A DNA stretch of 64,000 nucleotides from an uncultured Bacteroides sp. (GCA_937890825.1 CALADS010000005.1:1-64000), one strand, 5' to 3'. Shown: positions 45,402-54,357, counted from the stretch's first letter. A program made the numbers and translations. Notes: generated by a model not told the origin, from the letters alone.

Positions 45402-46718
45402 ATGAAAGATATTCGGATGTGTTACGGGTTCCGTCTCAGCCTGTGCCTGCTGGCAGTGGCAGCAACTGTTTACTGTTGGTGCATGGGTTATGTGTTAGGA
45501 GCGGTGTTGCTGGCCGTTCTAGTTGTTTGGCTGGTCATCTGGCAGCATCGGTTGTACGAAAATAACCTCCGGAATGTGCTGTTTCTGCTGGAGGCCATTG
45601 AAAACAATGATACTTCCATTCATTTTTCCGAAGAAATGAAGGGCAGCAATCAGTTTCTGGTGAACCGTGCCCTGAACAAGGTAGCTCATATCCTGCACCA
45701 GGCTAAGCACGACACCATGCAGCGTGAAAAGTATTATGAACTGATATTGGATTGCGTCAATACCGGTATCATAGTGCTCAATGACCAGGGAGCGGTCTAT
45801 CAGAAGAACGGGGAAGCCTTGCGTCTGTTGGGCTTGGAGGTGTTTACGCACGTACACCAATTGCGGCGAGTAGATGCCTCGTTGGCTGCCATGCTGGAAG
45901 GCTGTAGGGTAGGAGATAAGTTGCAGATGAATTTCCAAAATGAACGGGGCACGGTGCATCTGTCGGTCAGAGTCAGCGATATCCGTATTCACGAAGAGCA
46001 TCTTCGCATTGTGGCCTTGAATGACATCAACAGCGAACTCGATGAGAAAGAAATAGATTCCTGGATAAGGCTTACCCGGGTGCTGACGCATGAGATTATG
46101 AACTCGGTTACTCCCATCACCTCGTTGAGCGATACGCTACAGGGGTTGATGCAGCACAGCGGTCAGGAAGCGGAAGTGCGCAAAGGCCTTCAAACCATCA
46201 GTTCTACCGGAAAGGGATTGCTGGCTTTTGTAGAGAACTATCGTAAATTTACCCGGATTCCTACCCCGGAACCTACCTTATTTTATGTGAAGGGTTTCTT
46301 GCAGCGGATGGTGGCACTGGCCAGGCATCAATACCCCGAAGCCGGCATTGATTTTCAGGTAGCGGTAACTCCCGGCGACCTGATTCTTCATGCAGACGAG
46401 AATCTGATAGGGCAGGTAGTGATCAACCTGTTGAAAAACGCCATTCAAGCCATAGAATCGGAACCTTCTTCCCAGCCGGGAGTCATTCGTATACAAGCCT
46501 TTTGCAACGAAGCCGAATCGGTACTGATCAGTATCAGCAACAACGGGCCTGCCATACCTAAAGAAGTGGCCGACCACATCTTCATTCCTTTCTTTACTAC
46601 CAAAGAAGGAGGAAGCGGGATCGGCCTGAGTGTATCTCGTCAAATCATGCGACTTTCAGACGGCAGCCTGTCCTTACAGACGGGTAAGGAGACCACCTTT
46701 GTGATGCAGTTCAACTGA
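45402..46718 (+). CDS. Sensor histidine kinase (NtrB/ZraS-like)
   Basis: 438 residues. Two N-terminal TM segments (about 10-25 and 28-47) are separated by almost no periplasmic loop, so the signal is probably sensed in or at the membrane. A linker and PAS-like domain follow (about 115-215; YELILDCVNTGIIVLNDQGAVY). The H-box is LTRVLTHEIMNSVTPI with the phospho-His near residue 230. The ATPase has N-box LLKNAIQAI and GGSGIGLSVSRQIM. It starts 11 bp after the regulator. Its stop lies only 7 bp from the convergent lyase gene, with no terminator in between. Confidence 0.92.
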   Translation: MKDIRMCYGFRLSLCLLAVAATVYCWCMGYVLGAVLLAVLVVWLVIWQHRLYENNLRNVLFLLEAIENNDTSIHFSEEMKGSNQFLVNRALNKVAHILHQAKHDTMQREKYYELILDCVNTGIIVLNDQGAVYQKNGEALRLLGLEVFTHVHQLRRVDASLAAMLEGCRVGDKLQMNFQNERGTVHLSVRVSDIRIHEEHLRIVALNDINSELDEKEIDSWIRLTRVLTHEIMNSVTPITSLSDTLQGLMQHSGQEAEVRKGLQTISSTGKGLLAFVENYRKFTRIPTPEPTLFYVKGFLQRMVALARHQYPEAGIDFQVAVTPGDLILHADENLIGQVVINLLKNAIQAIESEPSSQPGVIRIQAFCNEAESVLISISNNGPAIPKEVADHIFIPFFTTKEGGSGIGLSVSRQIMRLSDGSLSLQTGKETTFVMQFN

Positions 46719-46725
46719 CGGGAAG

Positions 46726-49044
46726 TTATCGCAGGAACTCATAATGTCCCTGTCCACCTTCGAACGATAGAATGCCGTCTTCTGCACTGACATACTGGTA
46801 TGGAATAAGAACTTTTCCGTCTCTCTTCACCTGCCAGGTGCCCGGTTTCATATCCGTAAGGATAAACCGGAACGTACCTTCTTCTTTCACCTCCAGGGTG
46901 GCCTGTCCGGTAACAGTATTTCCCGTGTTGCTGAATGTCACAATGCGGTTGTTGATAACGGCTCCCGTCATTTGAGAACCTTTGATTAACTGTACGTTAT
47001 GCAGTTTCTTGCATTGGTTGTCCGATACCTGGATGACATTCAGGAAATAATCCTCGGCAGCAGGTTGCTTGGGAGAAAGTTCCACTCTCCATTCCCCACG
47101 CTCGTTTCTGGGGTCGGGTCTGTTCTTCTGGGGATTATTTTCATAGTTCACACCGTTTACCCAAAACTCCTTGCCCTTTCCACCGATAGAGGTGATGGAC
47201 AGATTCTCTTGTTCCGGCAGCAGCACCGTATTGTGCAGCATACCCGAGTCTCCATCTTTCGTTCTTTTCACCACGAATGCCTGGTCTTGTAGTTCCGGCT
47301 CTTCTATGCTATGTAGCAGCCAGGTCTTCTTGAAATCCGGTTGGCTGGATACAATCTTGTCGAAGACAATCAGGGCAGCCGGAATATCATCCGACTTGAA
47401 GTTCAGGAATACGAAAGAGCGTTTCACCTCTTTTACTTTATCAGAATATGCTTTCGTGATATCCCCTTTCAGGTAAGAATAATCCGGATTCATGCCGTTG
47501 TCCGACGTACCGTGTGCCAATGTCTTTCCTACCGTATATTCTTCGCTGAGCAATTCCCGGAACGAACGGCATACCTCCCAACGGTCGCCCGGCATTCTTT
47601 GTCCGCCATCGTTGGTAGCAAACTCCGTTTTACCTGCACCACCGTAGTTCCAGCAGGCAAACTTCTCGGCAGGGTCGTAAATCAGCAAAGAGTTGTGGGC
47701 CACGGTACGTTTGAAGAAGTTCTTGTTGTGCGGGCTGTTATATCCGCCTGAACTGCCGTGATAAGCACCTGCATCGATGGCCAGCGGGCCTTTGTAGTAT
47801 ATCTGGAAGGCGCCGGCATCCATGTGCTGGTGGTTGCCCACAAAGTGCTCGTTGATTTTCATTTCTGCAATGACGCTGTTGTCTCCCCATCCGGTACGTG
47901 CTATCATCCATCCATACGGAGTGCCGGAATACTTGGTGAGCGGCAGCGTTTCCGGACTTTGCGGTTTCACTTCCAAGTCTCTCCAAAGCACGTCAAATAT
48001 CAGGCAGTGATTATCAATCTTGGGGCTGCGCTGGTATTCATAAGCCAGGTAGGGGTCTTTATAATAACTGTATGCCAGCATGGCAGGCAGTCCGTAAGAG
48101 CCACCGATACCGGGATTTACATCGCCTGCCGGCAGCACAAAGCCGTCGGGGCGTCTTCTGTAAAGAAAGTCATACAGCACAAATTGCTGCGCAGGGTCGT
48201 AGGTGTTTCCGGCCCCCATTCTGGATAAAATCCATTGCGAAATCAGGTCGTTGCTGAATCGCACGTTGGCATAGCTGGTACCCTGGTGGTAGTTATGTCC
48301 GGCATAGATAAAGTTTCTCACCGGCACATAGTCTTTATGCAGCATACTGATTACATGATTATACATATCAGGGTATTCGTCGTAGACGGCGATACCGGCC
48401 GAAAGCATATCCCTCAGCACCATCCATTCCGACGTGTGTCCGGCTATCGGTTCGGTGTTCTTGGGCGGATAGCCACATTCCATGGTCTTGGCTATTCTTA
48501 CGAATTCCTGGATATACGCCTTCTTCTCAGCTTCTTTCATTTGGTCATAGCACCAATCGTATACCATAGCTCCGCACATCAGCATAGAACCGCTGGCTCT
48601 GGAGAGGTCGCCCTTGCGTCCGTACTCGGTGTTCTGCAGGGTATCCAGCATGGCTACAATAGCCTTTCTCGCTTTTTTCTTGTTTTTGTTCAACAGGTAA
48701 TCCAGGGCATCCAGTTGCACCCGGCTGGTTACCCCTCTCATTTCTGCATAATATCTGAATCCCGATTTGTCGGGTGCTTTGGCTTCTTCTTCCGGCGTGC
48801 GGTCTTTGCTCAGTGCAGCCAGTTTGTCGAGCGTCCTTTTAATTTCCGGATGTTTCATTCTTTCTTTCAGTTCCGGTATGTCGGAAGCGCGCAGATATAA
48901 TCTGGGGTGTACTGTTGCCGGAGGAACGGGAACGGATACTCCATTCACTTCCTTCCATTTTACGTTGTCTGAAGATTGTGCAGAGAGGGTGACAGGCGCC
49001 CATAATCCTAAGCACATCGTGGCAATTAGAATTTTCTTTTTCAT
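46726..49044 (-). CDS. hepB: Heparinase II-like polysaccharide lyase (PL21)
   Basis: 772 residues, the same length as Pedobacter heparinus heparinase II. It is periplasmic by its signal peptide (cleavage near SAQ23). An N-terminal alpha/alpha toroid is followed by beta-sandwich domains. Residues matching the catalytic set are present: His203 in AGHTSEW, Tyr258 in NYHQGTSY and His405 in GNHQHMDAGAFQIYYKGPLAIDAG. It should cleave heparin/heparan sulfate by beta-elimination. No other glycosaminoglycan genes (sulfatases, PL12/PL13, SusCD) are next to it, so it is an orphan lyase in this window. The assignment rests on remembered similarity; a broader heparinase II/III-type uronate lyase is the alternative. 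Confidence 0.82.
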   Translation of the reverse strand: MKKKILIATMCLGLWAPVTLSAQSSDNVKWKEVNGVSVPVPPATVHPRLYLRASDIPELKERMKHPEIKRTLDKLAALSKDRTPEEEAKAPDKSGFRYYAEMRGVTSRVQLDALDYLLNKNKKKARKAIVAMLDTLQNTEYGRKGDLSRASGSMLMCGAMVYDWCYDQMKEAEKKAYIQEFVRIAKTMECGYPPKNTEPIAGHTSEWMVLRDMLSAGIAVYDEYPDMYNHVISMLHKDYVPVRNFIYAGHNYHQGTSYANVRFSNDLISQWILSRMGAGNTYDPAQQFVLYDFLYRRRPDGFVLPAGDVNPGIGGSYGLPAMLAYSYYKDPYLAYEYQRSPKIDNHCLIFDVLWRDLEVKPQSPETLPLTKYSGTPYGWMIARTGWGDNSVIAEMKINEHFVGNHQHMDAGAFQIYYKGPLAIDAGAYHGSSGGYNSPHNKNFFKRTVAHNSLLIYDPAEKFACWNYGGAGKTEFATNDGGQRMPGDRWEVCRSFRELLSEEYTVGKTLAHGTSDNGMNPDYSYLKGDITKAYSDKVKEVKRSFVFLNFKSDDIPAALIVFDKIVSSQPDFKKTWLLHSIEEPELQDQAFVVKRTKDGDSGMLHNTVLLPEQENLSITSIGGKGKEFWVNGVNYENNPQKNRPDPRNERGEWRVELSPKQPAAEDYFLNVIQVSDNQCKKLHNVQLIKGSQMTGAVINNRIVTFSNTGNTVTGQATLEVKEEGTFRFILTDMKPGTWQVKRDGKVLIPYQYVSAEDGILSFEGGQGHYEFLR

Positions 49045-49075
49045 GTCAGGTTCATTAATTTGTTAGATGATAAAA

Positions 49076-49142
49076 ACAGGTTGTACATAAGGTGATTGTA
49101 TGATATGTTTAGTTCTATGCAATCACCTTATGCACAACCTGT
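49076..49142. repeat. Long hairpin upstream of the lyase gene
   Basis: 23-nt arms (49076-49098, ACAGGTTGTACATAAGG...; and 49120-49142, ...CACAACCTGT) with one mismatch and a 21-nt loop. It lies 31 bp upstream of the lyase ATG. It could be a leader attenuator, an operator, or a terminator of upstream transcription. Confidence 0.65.
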
Positions 49143-49235
49143 ATGCAATATTTGCAATTTTTTTTGATATTCGCAAACGGATTGCGGTAAAATCCTTCTG
49201 TGGAATGTAAGGAGGAAAGCGGATTAAAGTAGATG

Positions 49236-49314
49236 CCTTCTTTATGTTTCACCCTTCATTCTTTTCGTGCTGATAGTTAGCCTGAAAGGGATGAAGGGTG
49301 AAACGTGAAGAAGG
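49236..49314. repeat. Long inverted repeat after the coiled-coil gene
   Basis: 24-nt arms: CCTTCTT-TAT-GTTTCACCCT... (49236-49259) and ...AGGGTGAAAC-GTG-AAGAAGG (49291-49314), fully paired except for a 3-nt internal mismatch, with a 31-nt loop. It begins 11 bp after the stop of the minus-strand gene at 49325, so it may act as a terminator or REP-like 3' end. Confidence 0.65.
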
Positions 49315-49324
49315 CTGATGGGGC

Positions 49325-50218
49325 TTATTCCAGCGTGAACTGCTGTGAGCCAATCATGGTTCCTTCGGCAAAGATGTACACCGTATAAGTGCCTGCATAG
49401 AGGAATTCTTCTACATCCCAATACACCTGTACTCGCTGTTCTTCGCCCGTATATTCTATGTATTTCTTGATAGAGTAGGATAAATCCCGGTTTTCATACG
49501 TAAAGGTATGGCTGGCATCCTTGGTCAGCACGCTGTTGTCCGGTTGGGCAATCCGAAGATATAAAGTGCGTTCGCCTGTTTCGGCTGTGATGTTCTTCAC
49601 GATGGTGAAGCCTATCTTCAGTTTGGTGACATCCTTCACCCGGCGGGCCCGTTTGCCGCGCTTGTTCACCGCTTCTATCTGAATGGCAGTGGCATCCAGT
49701 TGGGCAGCCAGCGTAACCTTCTTATTCAGGTTCTTCTTCTCTTCCGATAGGTTGCTTATCTGGCGAGATGCCGCATTGTATTTTTTGGTTACCTCAGCGA
49801 TGACCTCCTTTTGGTGGGCGGTAAGCCGGTTCAGCGAGTCTATCTGATTGATGTAGCTCACCATTACTTTGCGCAGGGTGGCCAGTTCTTTCTTCAGTCT
49901 TCTTATTTCTGTGGCATTGCTGCTTTTTACCGTACGCAGTTCTTCCAGCAGTCGCTGAGTTTTCAGTTGCTCTTTTTCCAGCAGTTGTGCCAATGAGTCG
50001 TTAGAAACAGTCAGTTTCAATTCATCGTATTGTTTGGCAAAGTGAGTATATTCATTCTCCAAATCCTCTTTTTCCAATTGGAATTCCTGTACCAGTTCGT
50101 TATTGGTCTTTTTTTCAAGGAATAATAAAGAGGTTACTCCGATTAGCAACAGCACTAAAAGGGCTCCTGCCAGGTAGAAAAAACGGTTGCTCTTGGTTTG
50201 ATTTTGCTGTTCTTCCAT
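49325..50218 (-). CDS. Membrane-anchored coiled-coil protein, unknown function
   Basis: 297 residues: a short cytoplasmic head, one TM helix (about 13-34), a long coiled coil (about 40-165, with NDSLAQLLEKEQLKTQRLLEEL), and a C-terminal beta-sandwich-like domain (LKIGFTIVKNITAETGERTLYLRI to FAEGTMIGSQQFTLE). The layout suggests a periplasmic spacer ending in a binding domain. The NDSLA segment fits the Bacteroides O-glycosylation motif. A TATTTTTG -7 box lies on the minus strand at 50266-50273. I do not recognise a family. Confidence 0.75.
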   Translation of the reverse strand: MEEQQNQTKSNRFFYLAGALLVLLLIGVTSLLFLEKKTNNELVQEFQLEKEDLENEYTHFAKQYDELKLTVSNDSLAQLLEKEQLKTQRLLEELRTVKSSNATEIRRLKKELATLRKVMVSYINQIDSLNRLTAHQKEVIAEVTKKYNAASRQISNLSEEKKNLNKKVTLAAQLDATAIQIEAVNKRGKRARRVKDVTKLKIGFTIVKNITAETGERTLYLRIAQPDNSVLTKDASHTFTYENRDLSYSIKKYIEYTGEEQRVQVYWDVEEFLYAGTYTVYIFAEGTMIGSQQFTLE

Positions 50219-50265
50219 TCTGTTTTAGGCTTTAAGTATTCATTATTAGCTGGTCTATTCTTTTG

Positions 50266-50273
50266 CAAAAATA
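50266..50273 (-). promoter_or_regulatory. -7 box upstream of the coiled-coil gene
   Basis: TATTTTTG on the minus strand matches TAnnTTTG, 48 bp before the ATG. No -33 TTTG at the right distance. Confidence 0.45.
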
Positions 50274-50399
50274 AGGATTATAAATGAATCAGCACATTTA
50301 TTGGGGTGAATTTATCGTACCTTTTTATCGTAGCATACCCATAGTCATAGATTGGGAAACCAGCAGGCAGGCAGAAATTCTCGGAAGCTGGGGGTATTG

Positions 50400-50575
50400 C
50401 AGGTGTTGTGGTGATACCACGCAGGTCTTCTCCGGCTCTCAGAGGGAACAGGGCATGAACAGCTCCGTATCACCTCCGCTCAGAGGTACTTATACGTGGA
50501 GAATCTTCGGGGCTGATACGGAAGAGTTCCCTTTCTGTTCCCTTTCGGGTAAAGCTATTCTGCCGTCAGAAACTG
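50400..50575 (-). ncRNA. Structured segment, possibly a cobalamin-riboswitch relative
   Basis: Nested helices are visible: 11-bp outer arms AGAGGGAACAG (50441-50451) and CTGTTCCCTTT (50535-50545), 8-bp inner arms CCGTATCA (50465-50472) and TGATACGG (50514-50521), and small hairpins ACCTC/GAGGT and GTGGT-GAT-ACCAC. On the minus strand it reads GAAAGGGAAC near the start and GCCGGAGAAGACCTGC near the end, like the 5' GGGAA and 3' GAAGACCTGCC conserved blocks of Bacteroides cobalamin riboswitches. The middle core is not canonical. No vitamin B12 uptake gene follows, so it may be a relic or another RNA. Confidence 0.35.
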
Positions 50576-50786
50576 TTTGATGATTGTTCTTGATTCAGGT
50601 GAGAATTACTTTTGAAGATTCTTTGGTGATGCATTGAGGGGTACGGCGGATTCTGTGACGAGATACATTCTCAAGAAAGGTTGAAAATTAACAGAGATAA
50701 AGTTGAATGTCTTATTTTTCGGGATAGAATTTAATGAACTTCTCAATAAATTTTTTATGAAAGGTACTTTTATTAATAAAAATTCG

Positions 50787-50794
50787 TACTTTTG
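50787..50794 (+). promoter_or_regulatory. -7 box of the intergenic RNA
   Basis: TACTTTTG matches TAnnTTTG. It would start a transcript near 50801. No clean -33 TTTG is seen. Confidence 0.5.
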
Positions 50795-50800
50795 CAGAGT

Positions 50801-51128
50801 GTCTCATACTGAGGCTTCTTTATTGGGCGGATGAATGGGATACATATACATAAAGGCGTTTACTGAACGCTTTGGTTTTGGCGATGTAAGAATCTCGCAA
50901 ATTCAAAATTGTCTGTCAAAAGCAAAGCAACGGTGAATGCCCCTGGATGTATTTTATAGATACTCTAATCATGCTCTATGCTTTACTTAGTGTAGGTATG
51001 AGGTAGGGTGGTTGCTATATATTTACATCTACGTGGGGCTTTCGGCGTTGCTCGTTTCGACAGACAGGGCAATGCGAGAGCCTTTACATCGTGGAACGGG
51101 CAACAGGAACTGGCTCCACGTTTTTTTG
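50801..51128 (+). ncRNA. Candidate structured RNA or operon leader (about 330 nt)
   Basis: Bounded by a -7 box and a terminator-like 3' end. The 3' domain is closed by ACGTGG (51031-51036) pairing with CCACGT (51116-51121), then seven T. Inside is a long hairpin, GGCTTTC plus GCGTTGC pairing with GCAATGC plus GAGAGCC. A further hairpin GCGTT-TACTG-AACGC is near 50854. No ORF. It is either an independent RNA (Rfam Bacteroidales-1 or 6S should be tested) or an attenuator leader of the operon starting 70 bp downstream, for which no other TAnnTTTG box is visible. Confidence 0.5.
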
Positions 51129-51198
51129 TATATGTGTTAATCTCTATCTATTATGAACCCTTCGGTTCGGGAGCTTGCCGATAAACACCATATATAAT

Positions 51199-52437
51199 AT
51201 GAAGTTTGCAAAATCTGCATTCGTTTTAACAATATGTCTTGCTATATCTTCTATTTTATTTCAAAGTTGTTCTGATACAACAAAAAGGAAAAAACTTTCT
51301 GAAACAGTAACTTCAACATCTGAAACACCTCAATTGCCAAAGCCTGTAATCAATGTATATGTGGAAAACTCTGGTAGTATGGATGGTTATGTGAAAGGTG
51401 TGACGGAGTTTGAACAAATTGTCTATAATTATTTGAGTGATATAAAAATATCACAACTATCCGATACTTTGAATCTTAATTATGTGAATTCCGTAATTAT
51501 TCCTCAAAATAGCGATATATCTGATTTTATTGAGAAACTAGAGCCGACAATATTTAAACAAAAAGGCGGTAGTAGAAAAACATCTGATATAGCGGTGATG
51601 CTGAAATCTATTTTAGCTGAGATGAAAGAAAATAGCGTTGCTGTTTTCATTTCCGATTGTATCTTTTCACCAGGAAAAGGAAAGGATGCCACGCAGTATT
51701 TGGTGAATCAGCAAACTGGAATAAAGGTTGCTTTTGCTGATTATTTAAGTAGGCAGGAAGATTTTGCAGTAATGGCATATAGATGTCTGTCTCATTTTTC
51801 TGGAGTCTATTATGACTGCAATGATTTAAGAACAATGATTGATGGAAAGCGACCCTTCTATATTTGGATTATGGGGCATAAGGATTATTTGAAAAGAATG
51901 AGACCCCTTGAAAGTAAATTTAAAGGGGAAGGTATACAAAATATATTTTTGGTTTCTGCCGGTAATCTGAAAATACCATATGCATTAAGAATGGGAAGTG
52001 GTAGCTTTAAGTTAGATAAAAAAGAGCCTAAAACTACCTTGGTAAAAGGACAAGTGGGTCATAATGGAAAATTTTCATTTGCTGTGGATATGGACTGCTC
52101 CAATTTGTTATTAGATGATGATTATCTTCTAAATGCACTTCATTATGAAATGAATAATGAAAATTTTGAAGTGGAAATTTCAAAATCAGCAAGTGCAAAG
52201 TATACTCATACTCTTAAATATAATTCTGATAAGGTTGTTAGCGGTCACTTGCTCACAACATTGAAAATGCAGATGCCGGTATGGGCGGAAGAATGCAATG
52301 ATGATAATGGGATAGGTATTGATGCGAACAGAATGGATAAAACATTCGGAATTAAATATTTGATAGGTGGTATATTTGATGCCTTTTCTTTTAAGGCAGA
52401 TAACTATGCAACAATAAAACTGAATATTAACAACTAA
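51199..52437 (+). CDS. vWA-like lipoprotein (system gene 1)
   Basis: 412 residues from the ATG at 51199 (an earlier in-frame start only adds residues before the signal peptide). Lipobox LFQSC gives Cys24, so it is lipid-anchored. INVYVENSGSMDGY (residues 51-64) looks like a von Willebrand A first strand with a MIDAS motif, but with Glu-Asn in place of the usual Asp-x: ENSGS against DxSxS. AVFISDCIFSPG later resembles the second MIDAS strand. C-terminal beta-rich segment. It opens the eight-gene operon (13-bp gap to the next gene) and could be its envelope-side sensor or ligand-binding part. Confidence 0.8.
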   Translation: MKFAKSAFVLTICLAISSILFQSCSDTTKRKKLSETVTSTSETPQLPKPVINVYVENSGSMDGYVKGVTEFEQIVYNYLSDIKISQLSDTLNLNYVNSVIIPQNSDISDFIEKLEPTIFKQKGGSRKTSDIAVMLKSILAEMKENSVAVFISDCIFSPGKGKDATQYLVNQQTGIKVAFADYLSRQEDFAVMAYRCLSHFSGVYYDCNDLRTMIDGKRPFYIWIMGHKDYLKRMRPLESKFKGEGIQNIFLVSAGNLKIPYALRMGSGSFKLDKKEPKTTLVKGQVGHNGKFSFAVDMDCSNLLLDDDYLLNALHYEMNNENFEVEISKSASAKYTHTLKYNSDKVVSGHLLTTLKMQMPVWAEECNDDNGIGIDANRMDKTFGIKYLIGGIFDAFSFKADNYATIKLNINN

Positions 52438-52450
52438 AAGTTATAATCGT

Positions 52451-52927
52451 ATGAATGAGATTTTAGGAGAAATCTATTGTCTGTTTGAATCCTTATTCGG
52501 AAAAAATTTCGGTGAATATTTATGGGGCTGGAATTGTGATGCAGGGGATTATAGTAATCCAAACAAGTTTAATCAAATAGGTCTAATTTGTTTATCAGCC
52601 AGCTTGATTGCAGTAGTACTGTTTTACTATGTATTCAATCCGGTAAGAAGGCAACGTATGTGGTGGTTTGTCATATTAGGGGTTAGTGCCTGTGTAAATG
52701 GATTTATTGGATATTATATCACTGTTAGTGATTATTTGAATGCCAAGATTGGGGACTGTCTTTGTTATGAAAAGGATGCAAATGGGAATATAGTATCTAC
52801 TTTAATAACTGAATGGGAGTGTGTTTATTTCGGCATTACCAATATGATAATTTCTGCAATCTTTTTCTTTATCTTTTCTATGATGTTAAAATGGGGAAGT
52901 AGCGGCAATAGAAATTATCCATTTTAA
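52451..52927 (+). CDS. Small membrane protein (system gene 2)
   Basis: 158 residues with three predicted TM helices (about 43-63, 71-91, 126-147) and cysteine-containing loops (WNCDAGDY, GDCLCYEKDANG, EWECVYF) that might form disulfides in the periplasm. I do not recognise a family. It lies 13 bp after the vWA lipoprotein and 12 bp before the tubulin-like gene, so it is an integral part of the operon. Confidence 0.7.
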   Translation: MNEILGEIYCLFESLFGKNFGEYLWGWNCDAGDYSNPNKFNQIGLICLSASLIAVVLFYYVFNPVRRQRMWWFVILGVSACVNGFIGYYITVSDYLNAKIGDCLCYEKDANGNIVSTLITEWECVYFGITNMIISAIFFFIFSMMLKWGSSGNRNYPF

Positions 52928-52939
52928 AACGATTGGTTT

Positions 52940-54355
52940 ATGGGAAAATTGTATGTTTTTGGTATAGGGGGAACAGGTGCACGGGTTATCCGGTCTCTCG
53001 CTTTTTTATTATCAGCAGGTGTAAAATGCGATTCAGAAATTGTACCGATAATCATCGACCCAGATTTGAACAATGGAGACTTGACGCGTACGGTTGAATT
53101 ATTGCATAAATATCAGGCCGTAAGGCAGAAACTTTCTTTTGATGATGTCATTCAGAACCGTTTTTATAGAACCGAGATAGTTGAAACAATTCATAACTTT
53201 CAGATGCCTCTTCGGAATACATTGGATGTTACGTTTGAACAATATATGAATGTGGGCTGTATGAATGAGGCAAATCAGGCACTGATGCGTATGTTGTTTT
53301 CGGAGAAAAATTTAAACTCCAGAATGGAAGTGGGTTTTAAGGGAAATCCAAATATCGGAAGTATTGTACTTAATCAATTCAGTGATTCTAAAGAGTTTGC
53401 CAATTTTGCCAATTCGTTTACGCAGAATGACCGAATTTTTATTGTTAATTCTATTTTTGGAGGAACAGGTGCAAGCGGCTTTCCGTTGTTATTAAAGACT
53501 TTACGAACGAATCAAGTTCTGCCTCAACACGCTTTGCTGAATAATGCAGTGATTGGGGGAATCACTGTTTTACCTTATTTTACAGTAAATAGGAATAAGG
53601 ATAGTGAAATAGAGTCAGACTCATTCATTTCTAAGACCAAAGCAGCCTTACATTATTATCAGAAGAATATTACAGGAAATAATTCAATAGATGTACTTTA
53701 TTATGTAGGAGATAATGAGGGATGTACGGAGGGGTATCAAAATAGTGAAGGTGGAGATACTCAGAAGAATAAAGCTCATTTAATAGAATTTATTTCCGCT
53801 TTGGCTATTCTTGATTTTGAGTCAAAGCATAACCATAGGACAGGAAATGTAATTTGTAAGGAGTATGGAGCAGAAAGTCGGGGAGATTCCATGATTTTCA
53901 GTAATTTAGGGATGGAAACCAATCGCTTGACAAGGACTCATCTGACGCAATACCTTATGTTTTCTCAATATTTGAAAAATGTCGGTGCATCTATACGCGA
54001 ATCCCAGCAATGGGTGAAAGAGAAGGGATTTGATAAAACATTTTGGGATGGTGACTTTATGAAATTTTTAATAGCAAATTTTGAAGAGTTTGAAAAGTGG
54101 CTGGATGAGATGTCTGAAAATCACATAGGATTTGCTCCTTTTACTCGTACAAAAGATAAGCCATACCATATAGTTCAAGGGATTACACCTCAGAAATCTG
54201 CCTGGTTTGGTAAAGATGGGTATCAATTGTTCGACAAGACATTGAATAATAAGCAAGGAAAACTATTACCGGGAGCTAATAAGGAGAAGCAATTTGTAGA
54301 ACTCTTTTATGTGGCAACTAAACAGTTGGCGCAAGATAAACTTAATCTATTATAA
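52940..54355 (+). CDS. Tubulin/FtsZ-like GTPase-fold protein (system gene 3)
   Basis: 471 residues, cytosolic. The N-terminus YVFGIGGTGARVIRSLAFLL (residues 5-24) matches the first glycine loop of FtsZ/tubulin, followed by IIIDPD. FGGTGASGFPLLLKTL (about 173-188) matches the tubulin G-box GGGTGTG with a Ser change. This is the pattern of the bacterial Tubulin_2-type family (PF13809), as opposed to cell-division FtsZ, and the protein lacks FtsZ's C-terminal tail. Expected to bind GTP; whether it polymerises is unknown. It starts 12 bp after gene 2 and ends 2 bp before the actin-like gene. Confidence 0.78.
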   Translation: MGKLYVFGIGGTGARVIRSLAFLLSAGVKCDSEIVPIIIDPDLNNGDLTRTVELLHKYQAVRQKLSFDDVIQNRFYRTEIVETIHNFQMPLRNTLDVTFEQYMNVGCMNEANQALMRMLFSEKNLNSRMEVGFKGNPNIGSIVLNQFSDSKEFANFANSFTQNDRIFIVNSIFGGTGASGFPLLLKTLRTNQVLPQHALLNNAVIGGITVLPYFTVNRNKDSEIESDSFISKTKAALHYYQKNITGNNSIDVLYYVGDNEGCTEGYQNSEGGDTQKNKAHLIEFISALAILDFESKHNHRTGNVICKEYGAESRGDSMIFSNLGMETNRLTRTHLTQYLMFSQYLKNVGASIRESQQWVKEKGFDKTFWDGDFMKFLIANFEEFEKWLDEMSENHIGFAPFTRTKDKPYHIVQGITPQKSAWFGKDGYQLFDKTLNNKQGKLLPGANKEKQFVELFYVATKQLAQDKLNLL

Positions 54356-54357
54356 TT

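Noticed and set aside
50284..50580. 98-codon plus-strand open frame in the gap before the motor operon
   Set aside because: It lies antisense across a strongly base-paired segment, has an unusual composition (no recognisable domain) and no RBS or promoter pointing at it.
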